A stretch of DNA of 45,520 nt from Cryomorphaceae bacterium ASP10-05a (GTDB taxonomy: Bacteria; Bacteroidota; Bacteroidia; Flavobacteriales_D; Sanyastnellaceae), in assembly GCA_000981645.1 (NCBI GenBank), contig LAQC01000012.1:1-45520 (forward strand), given 5' to 3'. A model generated the notes under the pieces. The model was not told the DNA's origin and did no database searches. It saw only the letters and a list, made by a program, of their open reading frames with translations. Of the stretch, positions 1 through 8,619 are shown piece after piece. Within the stretch, counting starts at the first letter, position 1. The number at the start of each line of letters is the position of its first letter. A program made the position numbers and the translations under genes.

Positions 1-326
1 AGTTTATAAACGTTGCAAGCTTGGTCAAAATTCAAGAGAGGTTAGAACTAAACTGCCATCCCATAATAAAAAAAAATAGTCCAGCTTATTGGATAAACCC
101 ATGTTTCATTTATCTCTGTTGAGTCAGTTGTTTTGTTGAGATTTCTGGCCTGAAGGGGTTGTTTTTTTCTCTAAAGGAAAAGAACTCAAGCCTATCAAGA
201 TCAATGGACATTACTATTAATGAAGGGTAAACATATTTGGGGATAACTTAAGGTCATCGATGAAAGAACTACTAAGTTTGTAGCGGCTTTCTCAGAGAGC
301 ACAACTACTATTTAATAGAACTTCAG
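1..326. other. Upstream non-coding stretch, no gene seen
   Basis: AT-rich sequence before the first gene. No open frame with a recognisable product, no RNA gene and no convincing terminator was seen. It probably holds the promoter of the metal receptor-like gene that starts at 327. A GTTGCAAG near-match to the window's over-represented 9-mer lies at 12-20. Confidence 0.5.
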
Positions 327-1088
327 ATGATATTAGAAGACCAAACTGGTCATAAAATAGATTTTTCAAAAACTCCCCAAAGGGTTGTTTCTTTAGTGCC
401 ATCGCAGTCTGAGTTTTTGAGTGATGCGGGTCTAGGTGATCGGTTATTGGGTGTTACCAAGTTCTGTGTGCACCCTAAATCTTTAAGCGTAGAAAAAACT
501 CGAATAGGTGGGACTAAAAAAGTTCATATTAAGAAAATTAGGGACCTTTCTCCAGATTTAGTGATCGCTAATAAGGAGGAAAACACGCTGGAAGATATTT
601 TAGAAATAAGAAAATTCTGCCCTGTTTGGACTAGTGATATAAAGAATGAAATAGACGCTTTCGAGATGATGGATGGATTATCCGAAATACTTGAACTGAA
701 TTTTGATACATCTGAGCTAAAAACAAAATTTGCAACGCTTAAAAGTTCTGGTAAAATCCCTGAAAAAGTGCTCTACTTAATATGGAGAAATCCTTATATG
801 TCCATAGGTGGAGATACCTTTATTAGCAGAATGCTAAATTTGACAGGGTTTGATAACGTATGTGAAAATTTAGCTCGGTACCCAGTTTTAGATTACGAAG
901 CCTTAAAGCAGTTAAGGCCGTCTCACGTTTTTCTTTCTTCTGAGCCATTTCCATTTAAGGATCTACATATCCAGGAGTTGATGAATGTTTTCCCAGAGGC
1001 TCAGGTAAAACTTGTAGATGGAGAAATGTTTTCATGGTATGGAACCAGAATGAGGCAAAGCTTGGAGTATTTCATGAAAGAGTTCTAG
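327..1088 (+). CDS. Helical backbone metal receptor / BtuF-like substrate-binding protein
   Basis: A 253-residue protein of the periplasmic-binding-protein type 2 fold (Peripla_BP_2), the family that captures corrinoids or iron-siderophores for ABC importers. The N-terminal block PQRVVSLVPSQSEFL, then the DLSPDLVIANKEEN block and a C-terminal helix-rich half are typical. The start ATG is at the beginning of the family homology, and no signal peptide is visible, as in the short Bacteroidota receptors of this group. No permease or ATPase gene is adjacent, so the ligand cannot be inferred from context. It is convergent with the ECF sigma operon, with 11 bases between the two genes. Family assignment is good, substrate unknown. 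Confidence 0.8.
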   Translation: MILEDQTGHKIDFSKTPQRVVSLVPSQSEFLSDAGLGDRLLGVTKFCVHPKSLSVEKTRIGGTKKVHIKKIRDLSPDLVIANKEENTLEDILEIRKFCPVWTSDIKNEIDAFEMMDGLSEILELNFDTSELKTKFATLKSSGKIPEKVLYLIWRNPYMSIGGDTFISRMLNLTGFDNVCENLARYPVLDYEALKQLRPSHVFLSSEPFPFKDLHIQELMNVFPEAQVKLVDGEMFSWYGTRMRQSLEYFMKEF

Positions 1089-1099
1089 CGTAATAAAAA

Positions 1100-1537
1100 C
1101 TATCTGTTTTCCATTCTGGTTTTGACTCTGTCAGCTATTTTTTTTCTTAGTTTAGCTTCAATAGTAATAAGTTTAGTGGTTTTACTTACACCCAATACGG
1201 GAATACAATCTTCTATGAGGTTTTTCTTTTGTTGGGAGAGTTGGCATTCTAAAGCATAAATCTTTTCTGCTGAGTTTTTCAATTCAGTTTCTGATGTTTC
1301 TCCTTCTGATAGTTTTCTTTGCTCAGATTTCATCGATTTTTTTATTTCCTTTTTCGTGTTTTCATAGGCATAATAAATGGGCCAAAACTTTTCGCTTTCG
1401 TTAGAAGTAAGCTGAAGCTCTTCAGTGAAAAACTTCACTTTAAGTGCATCCATTCTGGCTTTTTTCTCAAGTTTGTTTTGAGCTGTTCCGGTAAAACAGA
1501 AAATTAAAAAAAGGCTTGCGGTAAGTATATATTTCAT
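1100..1537 (-). CDS. Small secreted Spy/CpxP-like protein of an ECF sigma operon
   Basis: A 145-residue protein with a clear signal peptide (residues 1-19, ending FTGTAQ) followed by a charged, helical, probably coiled-coil body containing EELQLTSNESEKFWPIYYAY. That LTxxExxxFWPIY pattern is common in Bacteroidota proteins encoded third in sigma-factor/anti-sigma-factor cassettes, sometimes named sensors of ECF-type sigma factors. It is the last gene of the minus-strand operon, 11 bases after the anti-sigma gene. A periplasmic stress-sensing or chaperone role is inferred from context and shape only; no catalytic residues are visible. Confidence 0.7.
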   Translation of the reverse strand: MKYILTASLFLIFCFTGTAQNKLEKKARMDALKVKFFTEELQLTSNESEKFWPIYYAYENTKKEIKKSMKSEQRKLSEGETSETELKNSAEKIYALECQLSQQKKNLIEDCIPVLGVSKTTKLITIEAKLRKKIADRVKTRMENR

Positions 1538-1548
1538 GTCTTATTCTT

Positions 1549-2064
1549 TTAAATATTATCTAATTCATTAACTATCTCTTCTAAAAATGCATCATCCTCT
1601 AATAAGAAGTCTATAGACTCAGGGGAAGATTCAATAGCGAACATGTTTTCATAATCCATTTCTGCATAAATTGAAGTAAGCTCTTCTAACTCTAAATAAT
1701 CTAAATACTCTTCAGATATGGAGGTTTCAGCTAATAATTCATTAAAGCTTTGTTCAGTTAATTCTGTTTGGTTTCCTGATGAACTAAGCTGAATAAGTGT
1801 AAATACCAGCGCTAAAGAAGCCGCTACAGAAAGGCTAGAAATGAGTAAGGTTGTCAGTTTACCTGAAGCTTTTGGCATATTGGTGCGTACAGAGAATTCA
1901 TCAAAAAAGTGAGATGGAACGTCTAGGCCAGATTTTCTACCCACTTTACGTTCAATCTCTTTTTCTAACTCTAGACATTCGATTTCATTTAAGATACTCG
2001 ACTCTAAATTAGAGAAGTAATCTTCTGGGATTCCGAGGCCTCTATTTCCTGGATTATTCTTCAT
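1549..2064 (-). CDS. Probable membrane anti-sigma factor
   Basis: A 171-residue protein with a cytoplasmic N-terminal part (about 1-68), a single membrane segment at about 70-93 (LISSLSVAASLALVFTLIQL) and an acidic periplasmic C-terminal part. This single-pass topology directly behind an ECF sigma gene is the usual arrangement of Bacteroidota anti-sigma factors. Its start codon lies inside the last codons of the sigma gene (11-base overlap), which indicates translational coupling. No zinc-binding anti-sigma (ZAS) His/Cys motif is visible, so it is not a classic RsrA-type protein. The role is inferred from position and topology. Confidence 0.7.
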   Translation of the reverse strand: MKNNPGNRGLGIPEDYFSNLESSILNEIECLELEKEIERKVGRKSGLDVPSHFFDEFSVRTNMPKASGKLTTLLISSLSVAASLALVFTLIQLSSSGNQTELTEQSFNELLAETSISEEYLDYLELEELTSIYAEMDYENMFAIESSPESIDFLLEDDAFLEEIVNELDNI

Positions 2065-2593
2065 TTTTTAATAATGCCGTTATTTTTTTTACTGCTATGT
2101 GATAGGATGCTTTTAAGGCTCCTTCACTTGTTTGTGTAATGTCAGCTATCTCTGAGTACTTTCTGTTTTCGAAGTATTTTAAATTAAAAACGAGTCTCTG
2201 TTTTTCGGGTAAAGTAAGTAAGGCTTTATGCAGTTTTTTAATGCCTAAGTCTCCATCGAAGTACTCATCAGAAACCAAAGAGTTAAATAGATGTTCTCCC
2301 AACTCAGAAGTGTTCAGTGTTCTTTTCTTCTTGTCTAAGAAGTTTAAACTCTCGTTGATAGCTATTCTATGTATCCATGTGTAGTGAGAGCTATTCCCTT
2401 TGAAATTGTCCAAGTTCCCCCAAACTTTTATGAATACATCCTGAGTGACGTCATTAGCGTCTTCATGAGAAAGCACCATTTTTCTGACTAACCAGTAAAT
2501 TCTTTCTTTATTAACTGAAAGTAACTCTGAGAATAAATCAGCTTTAATAGGTGTCTCTAGTGGATTAATATTCTTGATTTTTGGACTGGACAA
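2054..2593 (-). CDS. ECF-family RNA polymerase sigma factor
   Basis: A 179-residue sigma-70 family factor. Region 2 spans about 25-90 (SHEDANDVTQDVFIKVWGNL) and region 4 about 120-170 (LPEKQRLVFNLKYFENRKYSEIA, with a helix-turn-helix that follows). These are hallmarks of extracytoplasmic-function sigma factors that direct RNA polymerase to stress or envelope regulons. The frame opens after a TAA and contains no ATG before region 2, so TTG at 2593 is the only reasonable start; an AGAAGG stretch lies just upstream. It heads the operon sigma, anti-sigma, secreted helical protein, so autoregulation is likely by analogy. Confidence 0.9.
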   Translation of the reverse strand: MSSPKIKNINPLETPIKADLFSELLSVNKERIYWLVRKMVLSHEDANDVTQDVFIKVWGNLDNFKGNSSHYTWIHRIAINESLNFLDKKKRTLNTSELGEHLFNSLVSDEYFDGDLGIKKLHKALLTLPEKQRLVFNLKYFENRKYSEIADITQTSEGALKASYHIAVKKITALLKNEE

Positions 2594-2796
2594 ATACCTT
2601 CTTTTGTGTTAGACAAGTTAATTTAAAAATGGTTTAATGACTTTTTTGAAAATTTGATATTTACTGTCTAGTGGGAATTATCGACTTTTGAGTAAAGACA
2701 GGTTAAGTGATTTCTTTTCAATCGTTACCAAAATGAAGAATATTACCGTTTAATGAGATGACAGATCAAAGGCAAGTCTTTTCTTGAGTGTCTGGT

Positions 2797-4485
2797 TCAG
2801 TCCTTTATAAGTGCCACAGAACCTGTCCTGACTTTTAAAAACCCTTGGTATTCTGCGGTGTATTTAAGCACGTAAGAGTAAACGGCAGAGGGGATGATAT
2901 CACCATACCTATTCCTGCCACTCCATTTCTTGTTGGGGTCTGTTGTATTAAAAATTTGTTGACCCCATCTATCGTAAATAGTCAGCTGATAGTCATAAGG
3001 AGGGCATTCAAAGACAATAGAATATTCTTCATTAAAACCATCACCGTTAGGAGTAAATGCATTGGCTATATGAACTGGGCAGTCGCAGAATATGCGGTCT
3101 ACATAAATAGTGTCATGAGCCACGAAGCAGCTGTCGTCATCTGTAATTTCTACAAAGTGCCATCCAGGATTCGGAACATCATAAATATCATCTGTGCCGC
3201 CATCACTCCATTCGAAAGAACCTTCTATGCCTGATAGATCCAGGACCATCGGTCGTCCTTCACAGAATTCGATAGAATCGGGTAAAAAATCGCCAGGAGA
3301 ATAGCTGAATTCTACAAATACGGCATCTGATGCACTGCCGCAAATGTTAGTAATACTTACATTGTATTCACCTGTTTCGGTTATGACTATTCCTGGCCCA
3401 GCTCCGCCAGTGTTCCATGAGTAAACAGAAGTAGAGCCTCCGCTAGCTACATAATAATCTACTGTACCGTTGCATACTGCGGTGTCAGGTCCCAAATCAA
3501 CTTCAGGTGGACTTAAATAGGAAAGCTCTAATTGATCTGTAATGGTAAAACAGTTGTCCGTTACCTGCACACTATATACTCCAGCGTTATCGATTAACAA
3601 GGTTTCTCCTGTGGATCCGTCATTCCATAAATAGGAGGCATTCCATCCTGGAGCTTCTAATAAAAGCGATTCTCCGAGACATATTATGGTATCGGTTGTA
3701 ACATTTAAGGCAGGCTCAGAATAAACGACTATAGCCACCTCATCTGAAGCTGAGCCACAACTATTATAAGCCTCACCAGTTAGTGTAGTTTCGAAGCCAA
3801 TAGTGATATTAGGCCCTACAGATCCAGTACTCCAGGTATAGCTTGAAGAAGGATTCGTGATGTCAAATGTAATATTATCTCCTTGACAGATTTCTATATC
3901 TGTCCCAAGGTCTACTATAGGTTTGGTTAAGCCATTTTGACAAAAATTCGCTATAAATCCAGTCCCAGATTGTGGACTAAGAAAAATCCAATTATGACCA
4001 CCAGCATCAGCGGGAACATTGAAGCCAATTGTCAAATCTTGCCAGTTAGTTCCGAGAACATTTTGGTTTCCTACAAAAGTGGCTTGAATGGCATCTTCAT
4101 TAAAGAACTGTCCGGAGTTGCCAGTGTAAATATCAAAGTTGAGATTTCCTCCTGCATTTAAGACGCGTACTTGAAGGTTGAAGTTGGTTCCTGCGGTTAA
4201 TCCATTGGTTAGCCTAAACCCTACAGCTTCTGAAGTTGGAATTCGTATAATACGCGGATTGTCGCAGACGTAAGGAGAGGGTACTCCAAAGGCTACTCCA
4301 CTCCATGCAGAACCATTATAAAACCCTACATCACATCCTCCAGAGTTAGTTATGTCAGCACTGTTTTCGAAGTTTTCACCAGATCCTATGCTGTAAAAAC
4401 ATCTTTCCACCACATTCTGCGAGTTCGCATTAAAAGCGAGCAAAAGCAAGAGAGTTGTGAAGTGGTATTTAAAGGTGTTAAACAA
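2797..4485 (-). CDS. Secreted protein with T9SS type B (gliding-motility-associated) C-terminal domain
   Basis: A 562-residue secreted protein. A signal peptide (about 1-22, ending NANSQ) is followed by an N-terminal region of unknown function and then repeated Ig/PKD-like modules of about 70-80 residues, each with a Cys and a SYxWSTG or YLWNDGS core. The C-terminal 90 residues contain ANAFTPNGDGFNEEYSI and YDRWGQQIFNTTD, diagnostic of the CHU_C/T9SS type B sorting domain, so it should be exported across the outer membrane and surface-attached. The start is TTG, as no in-frame ATG follows the upstream TAA and the TTG gives a proper signal peptide. Probable adhesin or matrix protein; ligand unknown. 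Confidence 0.85.
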   Translation of the reverse strand: MFNTFKYHFTTLLLLLAFNANSQNVVERCFYSIGSGENFENSADITNSGGCDVGFYNGSAWSGVAFGVPSPYVCDNPRIIRIPTSEAVGFRLTNGLTAGTNFNLQVRVLNAGGNLNFDIYTGNSGQFFNEDAIQATFVGNQNVLGTNWQDLTIGFNVPADAGGHNWIFLSPQSGTGFIANFCQNGLTKPIVDLGTDIEICQGDNITFDITNPSSSYTWSTGSVGPNITIGFETTLTGEAYNSCGSASDEVAIVVYSEPALNVTTDTIICLGESLLLEAPGWNASYLWNDGSTGETLLIDNAGVYSVQVTDNCFTITDQLELSYLSPPEVDLGPDTAVCNGTVDYYVASGGSTSVYSWNTGGAGPGIVITETGEYNVSITNICGSASDAVFVEFSYSPGDFLPDSIEFCEGRPMVLDLSGIEGSFEWSDGGTDDIYDVPNPGWHFVEITDDDSCFVAHDTIYVDRIFCDCPVHIANAFTPNGDGFNEEYSIVFECPPYDYQLTIYDRWGQQIFNTTDPNKKWSGRNRYGDIIPSAVYSYVLKYTAEYQGFLKVRTGSVALIKD

Positions 4486-4562
4486 TAAAATATAATTTAG
4501 TCTATTTTAAACACTTTGATGACTAAAGTAGTTGTCTGAAGAGTTTGAAATAATTTTATATG

Positions 4563-5828
4563 TTACAGTTCTGATGGAGAAATCCCTATTTCTTTTTTAG
4601 TAGGGATTTTAGGTGCAGGGATTTTACCGCTGCGAATCAAGAGCAACAAAATAACACCGAATAATACAAAACAGAGCGCTATAATCTCCGCTTGAGTTAT
4701 AGTCATAAAGCCTAAATCGAAAAAATCATTGACTCTAATTTTTTCAATAAAAAATCGTTCGATACCATTAAAAATAAAGTATATGGCTATTATAGATCCA
4801 GCGAACTTTACTTTAGATCGCAGTTTCCATAATATTAAGAAAATTATAGTAGCTAAGGCTAATTCATATAATGGGGTAGGATAAACAGCAGGTTCTAAGT
4901 AAGTGCCATAACCGGGGAAGCTCGGGATTCCTGATTCTATCATTTCAGGAGTAATAGACTTTCCTGTATAACCACCCTTAGGATTAAAAGAGCTTACAAC
5001 GTTTACATTATTAGGGTAACTATAGGCCCAGAGCCATTCAGGAACCCAACTAGGACAAGGGTTAGTATTCGCTATTCCCCAATCTCCATCACCAGAGACA
5101 TGACAGCCTATTCTTCCTATTCCATAAGCCAACATCGCTCCAGGAGCTATAGCATCCATAAAATGAAGTGGGCTAATTTTATGTTTTCGGGTATAAACAA
5201 TAAGAGCTAGTCCACCACCTATTAATCCTCCATAAATAGCTAGTCCACCCAGTAATCCTTCCACAGAGGGTCTTCTGAAGAAGCTTAGTACATCGTTAGG
5301 GTCTTCTAAGCCTGCAAATATTTTGGCACCTAGAAATCCAAATAAAGCCGCCACAATGGTTATGCTTCCTACTCTATCGGAAGGTTTTATAAATACAATT
5401 TTCTCTATTGGTTCTGGCAATCTATCTTTTTCAGATTCCCTGTATCTCATGAATACGAATGCCGCAGCTAAAACTAATCCACCGATTAAATTTCCTTCTA
5501 GGCTTAAGAGAAACTTCTGAGGAAGATTGCCATCTGCAAAAACCTCTGCTCTATTCAGAAAAATGTATAGAAATTTATATCCGATTACGAATCCTAAAGC
5601 TCCACTTGTAATAAAATCGAAAATGCTAGCAGGCTTGCCTTCGGTTATTTTTTTAGTTGTGTAAAAAAACAATCCTTGCTTTTCTTTTCTTTTCAGTTCC
5701 CTGAAAAGAAAGTAGTTAGCCGTTAAGAATGCTAGGGCCACAAAGAAGCCGAAGCTGTTCATCATTTTTAACCAGGGCCAATCTATACCGGTTAAATCTA
5801 GTAATGCGTGATATAAAGTAGGATACAT
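4563..5828 (-). CDS. lgt: Prolipoprotein diacylglyceryl transferase
   Basis: A 421-residue polytopic inner-membrane enzyme that transfers diacylglycerol from phosphatidylglycerol to the lipobox cysteine of prolipoproteins, the first step of lipoprotein maturation. The Lgt signature is present at about residues 237-251 as YGIGRIGCHVSGDGDWG, and at least seven hydrophobic segments can be seen. It is longer than the roughly 290-residue E. coli enzyme, as usual in Bacteroidota, because of inserts around residues 100-150 and 260-310. It lies one base behind mtaB and is surely co-transcribed. Several lipoproteins in this window (S33 hydrolase, rhodanese protein) would be its substrates. Confidence 0.93.
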   Translation of the reverse strand: MYPTLYHALLDLTGIDWPWLKMMNSFGFFVALAFLTANYFLFRELKRKEKQGLFFYTTKKITEGKPASIFDFITSGALGFVIGYKFLYIFLNRAEVFADGNLPQKFLLSLEGNLIGGLVLAAAFVFMRYRESEKDRLPEPIEKIVFIKPSDRVGSITIVAALFGFLGAKIFAGLEDPNDVLSFFRRPSVEGLLGGLAIYGGLIGGGLALIVYTRKHKISPLHFMDAIAPGAMLAYGIGRIGCHVSGDGDWGIANTNPCPSWVPEWLWAYSYPNNVNVVSSFNPKGGYTGKSITPEMIESGIPSFPGYGTYLEPAVYPTPLYELALATIIFLILWKLRSKVKFAGSIIAIYFIFNGIERFFIEKIRVNDFFDLGFMTITQAEIIALCFVLFGVILLLLIRSGKIPAPKIPTKKEIGISPSEL

Positions 5829-5829
5829 G

Positions 5830-7143
5830 TTAGGCGAAAATAGGCTCTTTTATCTTACCATTATAAATGCAATCGGCATTTAAGTCCATCAGTTCTACAG
5901 CTATAATTTGGTTCACTAATTTTTCAGAATAGGGTATTTGAACTTTTAAATAGTTTTCTGTAAACCCTCTGATAAATCCATCATGATTATCAGACTCGAA
6001 CAGAACCTTAAACTCCTTAGATTCGAATTTCTGATAAAAAGCCCGCTGTTTCTTGCTAGATAATATTCTTAATCTTTTACTTCTCTCTAGTCTGATTGCC
6101 TTAGGAACCACATCAGTTTTTCTTACAGCGGTCGTGTTAGGTCGCTCTGAATAACTGAATACGTGTAAATAGCTGATGGGAAGGGAATGTAAAAAATCAA
6201 AAGTTTTTTCGAACTCTTCATCTGTTTCTCCTGGGAAGCCTACGATTACATCCACACCTATACTGCATTCAGGCATTAGCTCCTTAATGAGCTGAATTCT
6301 GTTGTTATAAAGACCTGTCTTATACCTTCTTCTCATAGAGGTAAGAATAGTGTCAGAGCCACTCTGAAGTGGGATATGAAAATGAGGAACGAACTTATCT
6401 GATGAGGCACAGAATTTTATAATCTCATCACTCAGTAAGTTAGGCTCTATGCTCGAGATTCTGAGTCTTTCTATTCCCTTTAGGGTATCTAGTTCAGTGA
6501 TTAGTTCAAGAAAATTTTCACCGTTAGCCGTTCCAAAATCTCCTATGTTTACTCCTGTTAGAACTATTTCTTTTGCGTCTGTGTGAGCAGCTTTTTTGGC
6601 CTCTACCATGGTTTTGGCGACGCTAGAACTTCGACTTTTTCCTCTAGCTAAAGGAATGGTGCAGAATGAACAGAAGTAGTTACATCCGTCCTGAACTTTC
6701 AAAAAACATCTCGTTCTATCTCCCTCAGAGAATGACGCAATAAAATCTTTGGTTTGTTTAATAGCCTCTACATGAAATTCTCCGTGCTGTCTTTTTTCTA
6801 TGTTCTTCAAGTACTCCTGAACATTAAATTTCTCATTAGCTCCTAAAACTACATCTACACCAGGTATGTCGGCTATTTCTTTCGGTTTAAGTTGAGCATA
6901 ACACCCTATTACAGCTATAAAAGCCTTTTGATTTATAGCTAATGCTCTTCTTACGATATTCCTGCACTTCTTATCTGCATGGTCAGTTACTGAACATGTG
7001 TTTATAACATAAACGTCTGGTGTGTCATCGAAGTTTACCCGCGCATAACCAGCCTCGGTAAGTTCCTTGGCTATAGTGGAGGTTTCACTAAAGTTGAGTT
7101 TACACCCTAACGTGTGATATGCTATTTTCCCGTATTGATTCAC
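5830..7143 (-). CDS. mtaB: tRNA t6A37 methylthiotransferase MtaB
   Basis: A 437-residue radical-SAM methylthiotransferase that converts t6A to ms2t6A at position 37 of ANN-decoding tRNAs. The N-terminal UPF0004 domain carries three cluster-binding cysteines (C14 in HTLGCKLN, C50 in VINTCSVTD, C81 in VIGCYAQ), and the radical-SAM motif CNYFCSFC gives C154, C158 and C161. A TRAM-like C-terminal region follows. The HTLGCKLNFSE opening is typical of MtaB rather than MiaB or RimO. It is the first gene of the mtaB-lgt unit and diverges from the FAD oxidoreductase gene across 111 bases. Confidence 0.93.
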   Translation of the reverse strand: MNQYGKIAYHTLGCKLNFSETSTIAKELTEAGYARVNFDDTPDVYVINTCSVTDHADKKCRNIVRRALAINQKAFIAVIGCYAQLKPKEIADIPGVDVVLGANEKFNVQEYLKNIEKRQHGEFHVEAIKQTKDFIASFSEGDRTRCFLKVQDGCNYFCSFCTIPLARGKSRSSSVAKTMVEAKKAAHTDAKEIVLTGVNIGDFGTANGENFLELITELDTLKGIERLRISSIEPNLLSDEIIKFCASSDKFVPHFHIPLQSGSDTILTSMRRRYKTGLYNNRIQLIKELMPECSIGVDVIVGFPGETDEEFEKTFDFLHSLPISYLHVFSYSERPNTTAVRKTDVVPKAIRLERSKRLRILSSKKQRAFYQKFESKEFKVLFESDNHDGFIRGFTENYLKVQIPYSEKLVNQIIAVELMDLNADCIYNGKIKEPIFA

Positions 7144-7254
7144 TGCGGTGCAAAGTTAGGAATTAAAGAACGACATCAATAGACGAAATTTCAGCTTGTA
7201 CACACTAATAAAAAGAACTAAGTTTCCATTTATTAAAGTCGCAAACACATTTTC

Positions 7255-8619
7255 ATGCAAGAACACATAGTCATTATAGGGAATGGGATTAGTGGAGTAA
7301 CCTGCGCTAGGCATATTAGAAAACGTAGTGATTCTAAAATCACGATTATAAGCGGAGAAACTGAGCACTTTTTCTCCCGAACAGCCCTAATGTATGTATA
7401 CATGGGACACATGAAGTTTGAGCACACTAAGCCCTATGAAGATCACTTCTGGGAAAAGAATAGGATAGATTTAGTTCATGGTTTCGTAGAAGATATAAGT
7501 TATGGAACTAAAACGCTGAAGATAAGGTCGGGAGAAGACGTGTCGTATGATAAGTTGGTTTTGGCTGTTGGAAGTAAGCCAAATAAGTTTGGATGGACAG
7601 GACAAGATTTGCCTGGTGTTCAGGGATTATATAGTTATCAAGACTTAGAGCTGTTAGAACAAAACACACATCCATACGGAACACCTGAAAATAAGCAGCG
7701 TGTAAAAAGGGCGGTGATAGTAGGCGGAGGATTAATAGGAGTAGAGCTTGCAGAGATGTTGGTTACTAGAAATATTAAAGTAACATTCTTAGTAAGAGAA
7801 AATAAATTCTGGGGTAATGTTCTTCCCAAAGGAGAAGGGGAGTTGGTTAAAAGGCACATCATTGAACACCATATAGACTTAAAGTTAGAGTCAGAGTTAG
7901 ATGTTATTCATGCTGGAGAAGACGGTAAAGTAAGTCATATAATGACTAAATCTGGAGAGAGGATTGACTGCGAGCTAGTAGGTTTAACAGCAGGAGTAAG
8001 TCCTAATGTTGAGTTTTTGAAAGGAGGAGACCTAGCGTTGCAACGCGGTATAATAATTAACCAATACTTCGAAACCAATCAGAAAGATGTATATGCCATA
8101 GGTGACTGCGCTCAGTTCGATGAGCCAGTAGTAGGAAGAAGAAATATGGAGCAGGTATGGTATACTGGAAGGATTATGGGAGAAACCTTAGCGGCTACTT
8201 TATGCGGTGAAAAGACCAAGTACAATCCGGGACATTGGTTTAATAGTGCCAAGTTTTTCGATATAGAATACCAAACGTATGGTTGGGTTTTTGCTAATAA
8301 TAGAGAGGGAGAAAAAAGCTTTTACTGGGAGCATGAAAAAGGTAAAATGTGCATGCATTTCGTGTATGAAGGCTCTACGGGTAAGTTCTTAGGTTTAAAT
8401 ACATTTGGAATAAGAATGAGGCATGAAGTCATTAATGATCAATTGAATCATGAGCGCAGCATAGATTATGTCATTTCACATTTGGCAGATGCTAATTTTG
8501 ACCCTGAATTTTATACGCTACATGAGCCAGAAATAGCAGCTGCATTTAATTCTCAAACGGATTATAAGGTACAGTTAAAAAAGAAAAGTTGGAAACGAAT
8601 TTTAAGACTCTCTAAATGA
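7255..8619 (+). CDS. NAD(P)/FAD-dependent oxidoreductase
   Basis: A 454-residue flavoprotein of the pyridine nucleotide-disulfide oxidoreductase superfamily. It has the FAD-binding IVIIGNGISGVTCARHIR at the N terminus, an NAD(P)-binding GGGLIGVELAEML near residue 160, and the second FAD motif VYAIGDCAQF near 282. No redox-active CxxC is seen, so it is closer to rubredoxin or ferredoxin reductases and nitrite-reductase-like flavoproteins than to thioredoxin reductase. Its stop codon overlaps the start of the next gene (ATGA), which strongly suggests that the two products work together in passing electrons between NAD(P)H and the membrane polyferredoxin. The partner acceptor is not known. Confidence 0.85.
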   Translation: MQEHIVIIGNGISGVTCARHIRKRSDSKITIISGETEHFFSRTALMYVYMGHMKFEHTKPYEDHFWEKNRIDLVHGFVEDISYGTKTLKIRSGEDVSYDKLVLAVGSKPNKFGWTGQDLPGVQGLYSYQDLELLEQNTHPYGTPENKQRVKRAVIVGGGLIGVELAEMLVTRNIKVTFLVRENKFWGNVLPKGEGELVKRHIIEHHIDLKLESELDVIHAGEDGKVSHIMTKSGERIDCELVGLTAGVSPNVEFLKGGDLALQRGIIINQYFETNQKDVYAIGDCAQFDEPVVGRRNMEQVWYTGRIMGETLAATLCGEKTKYNPGHWFNSAKFFDIEYQTYGWVFANNREGEKSFYWEHEKGKMCMHFVYEGSTGKFLGLNTFGIRMRHEVINDQLNHERSIDYVISHLADANFDPEFYTLHEPEIAAAFNSQTDYKVQLKKKSWKRILRLSK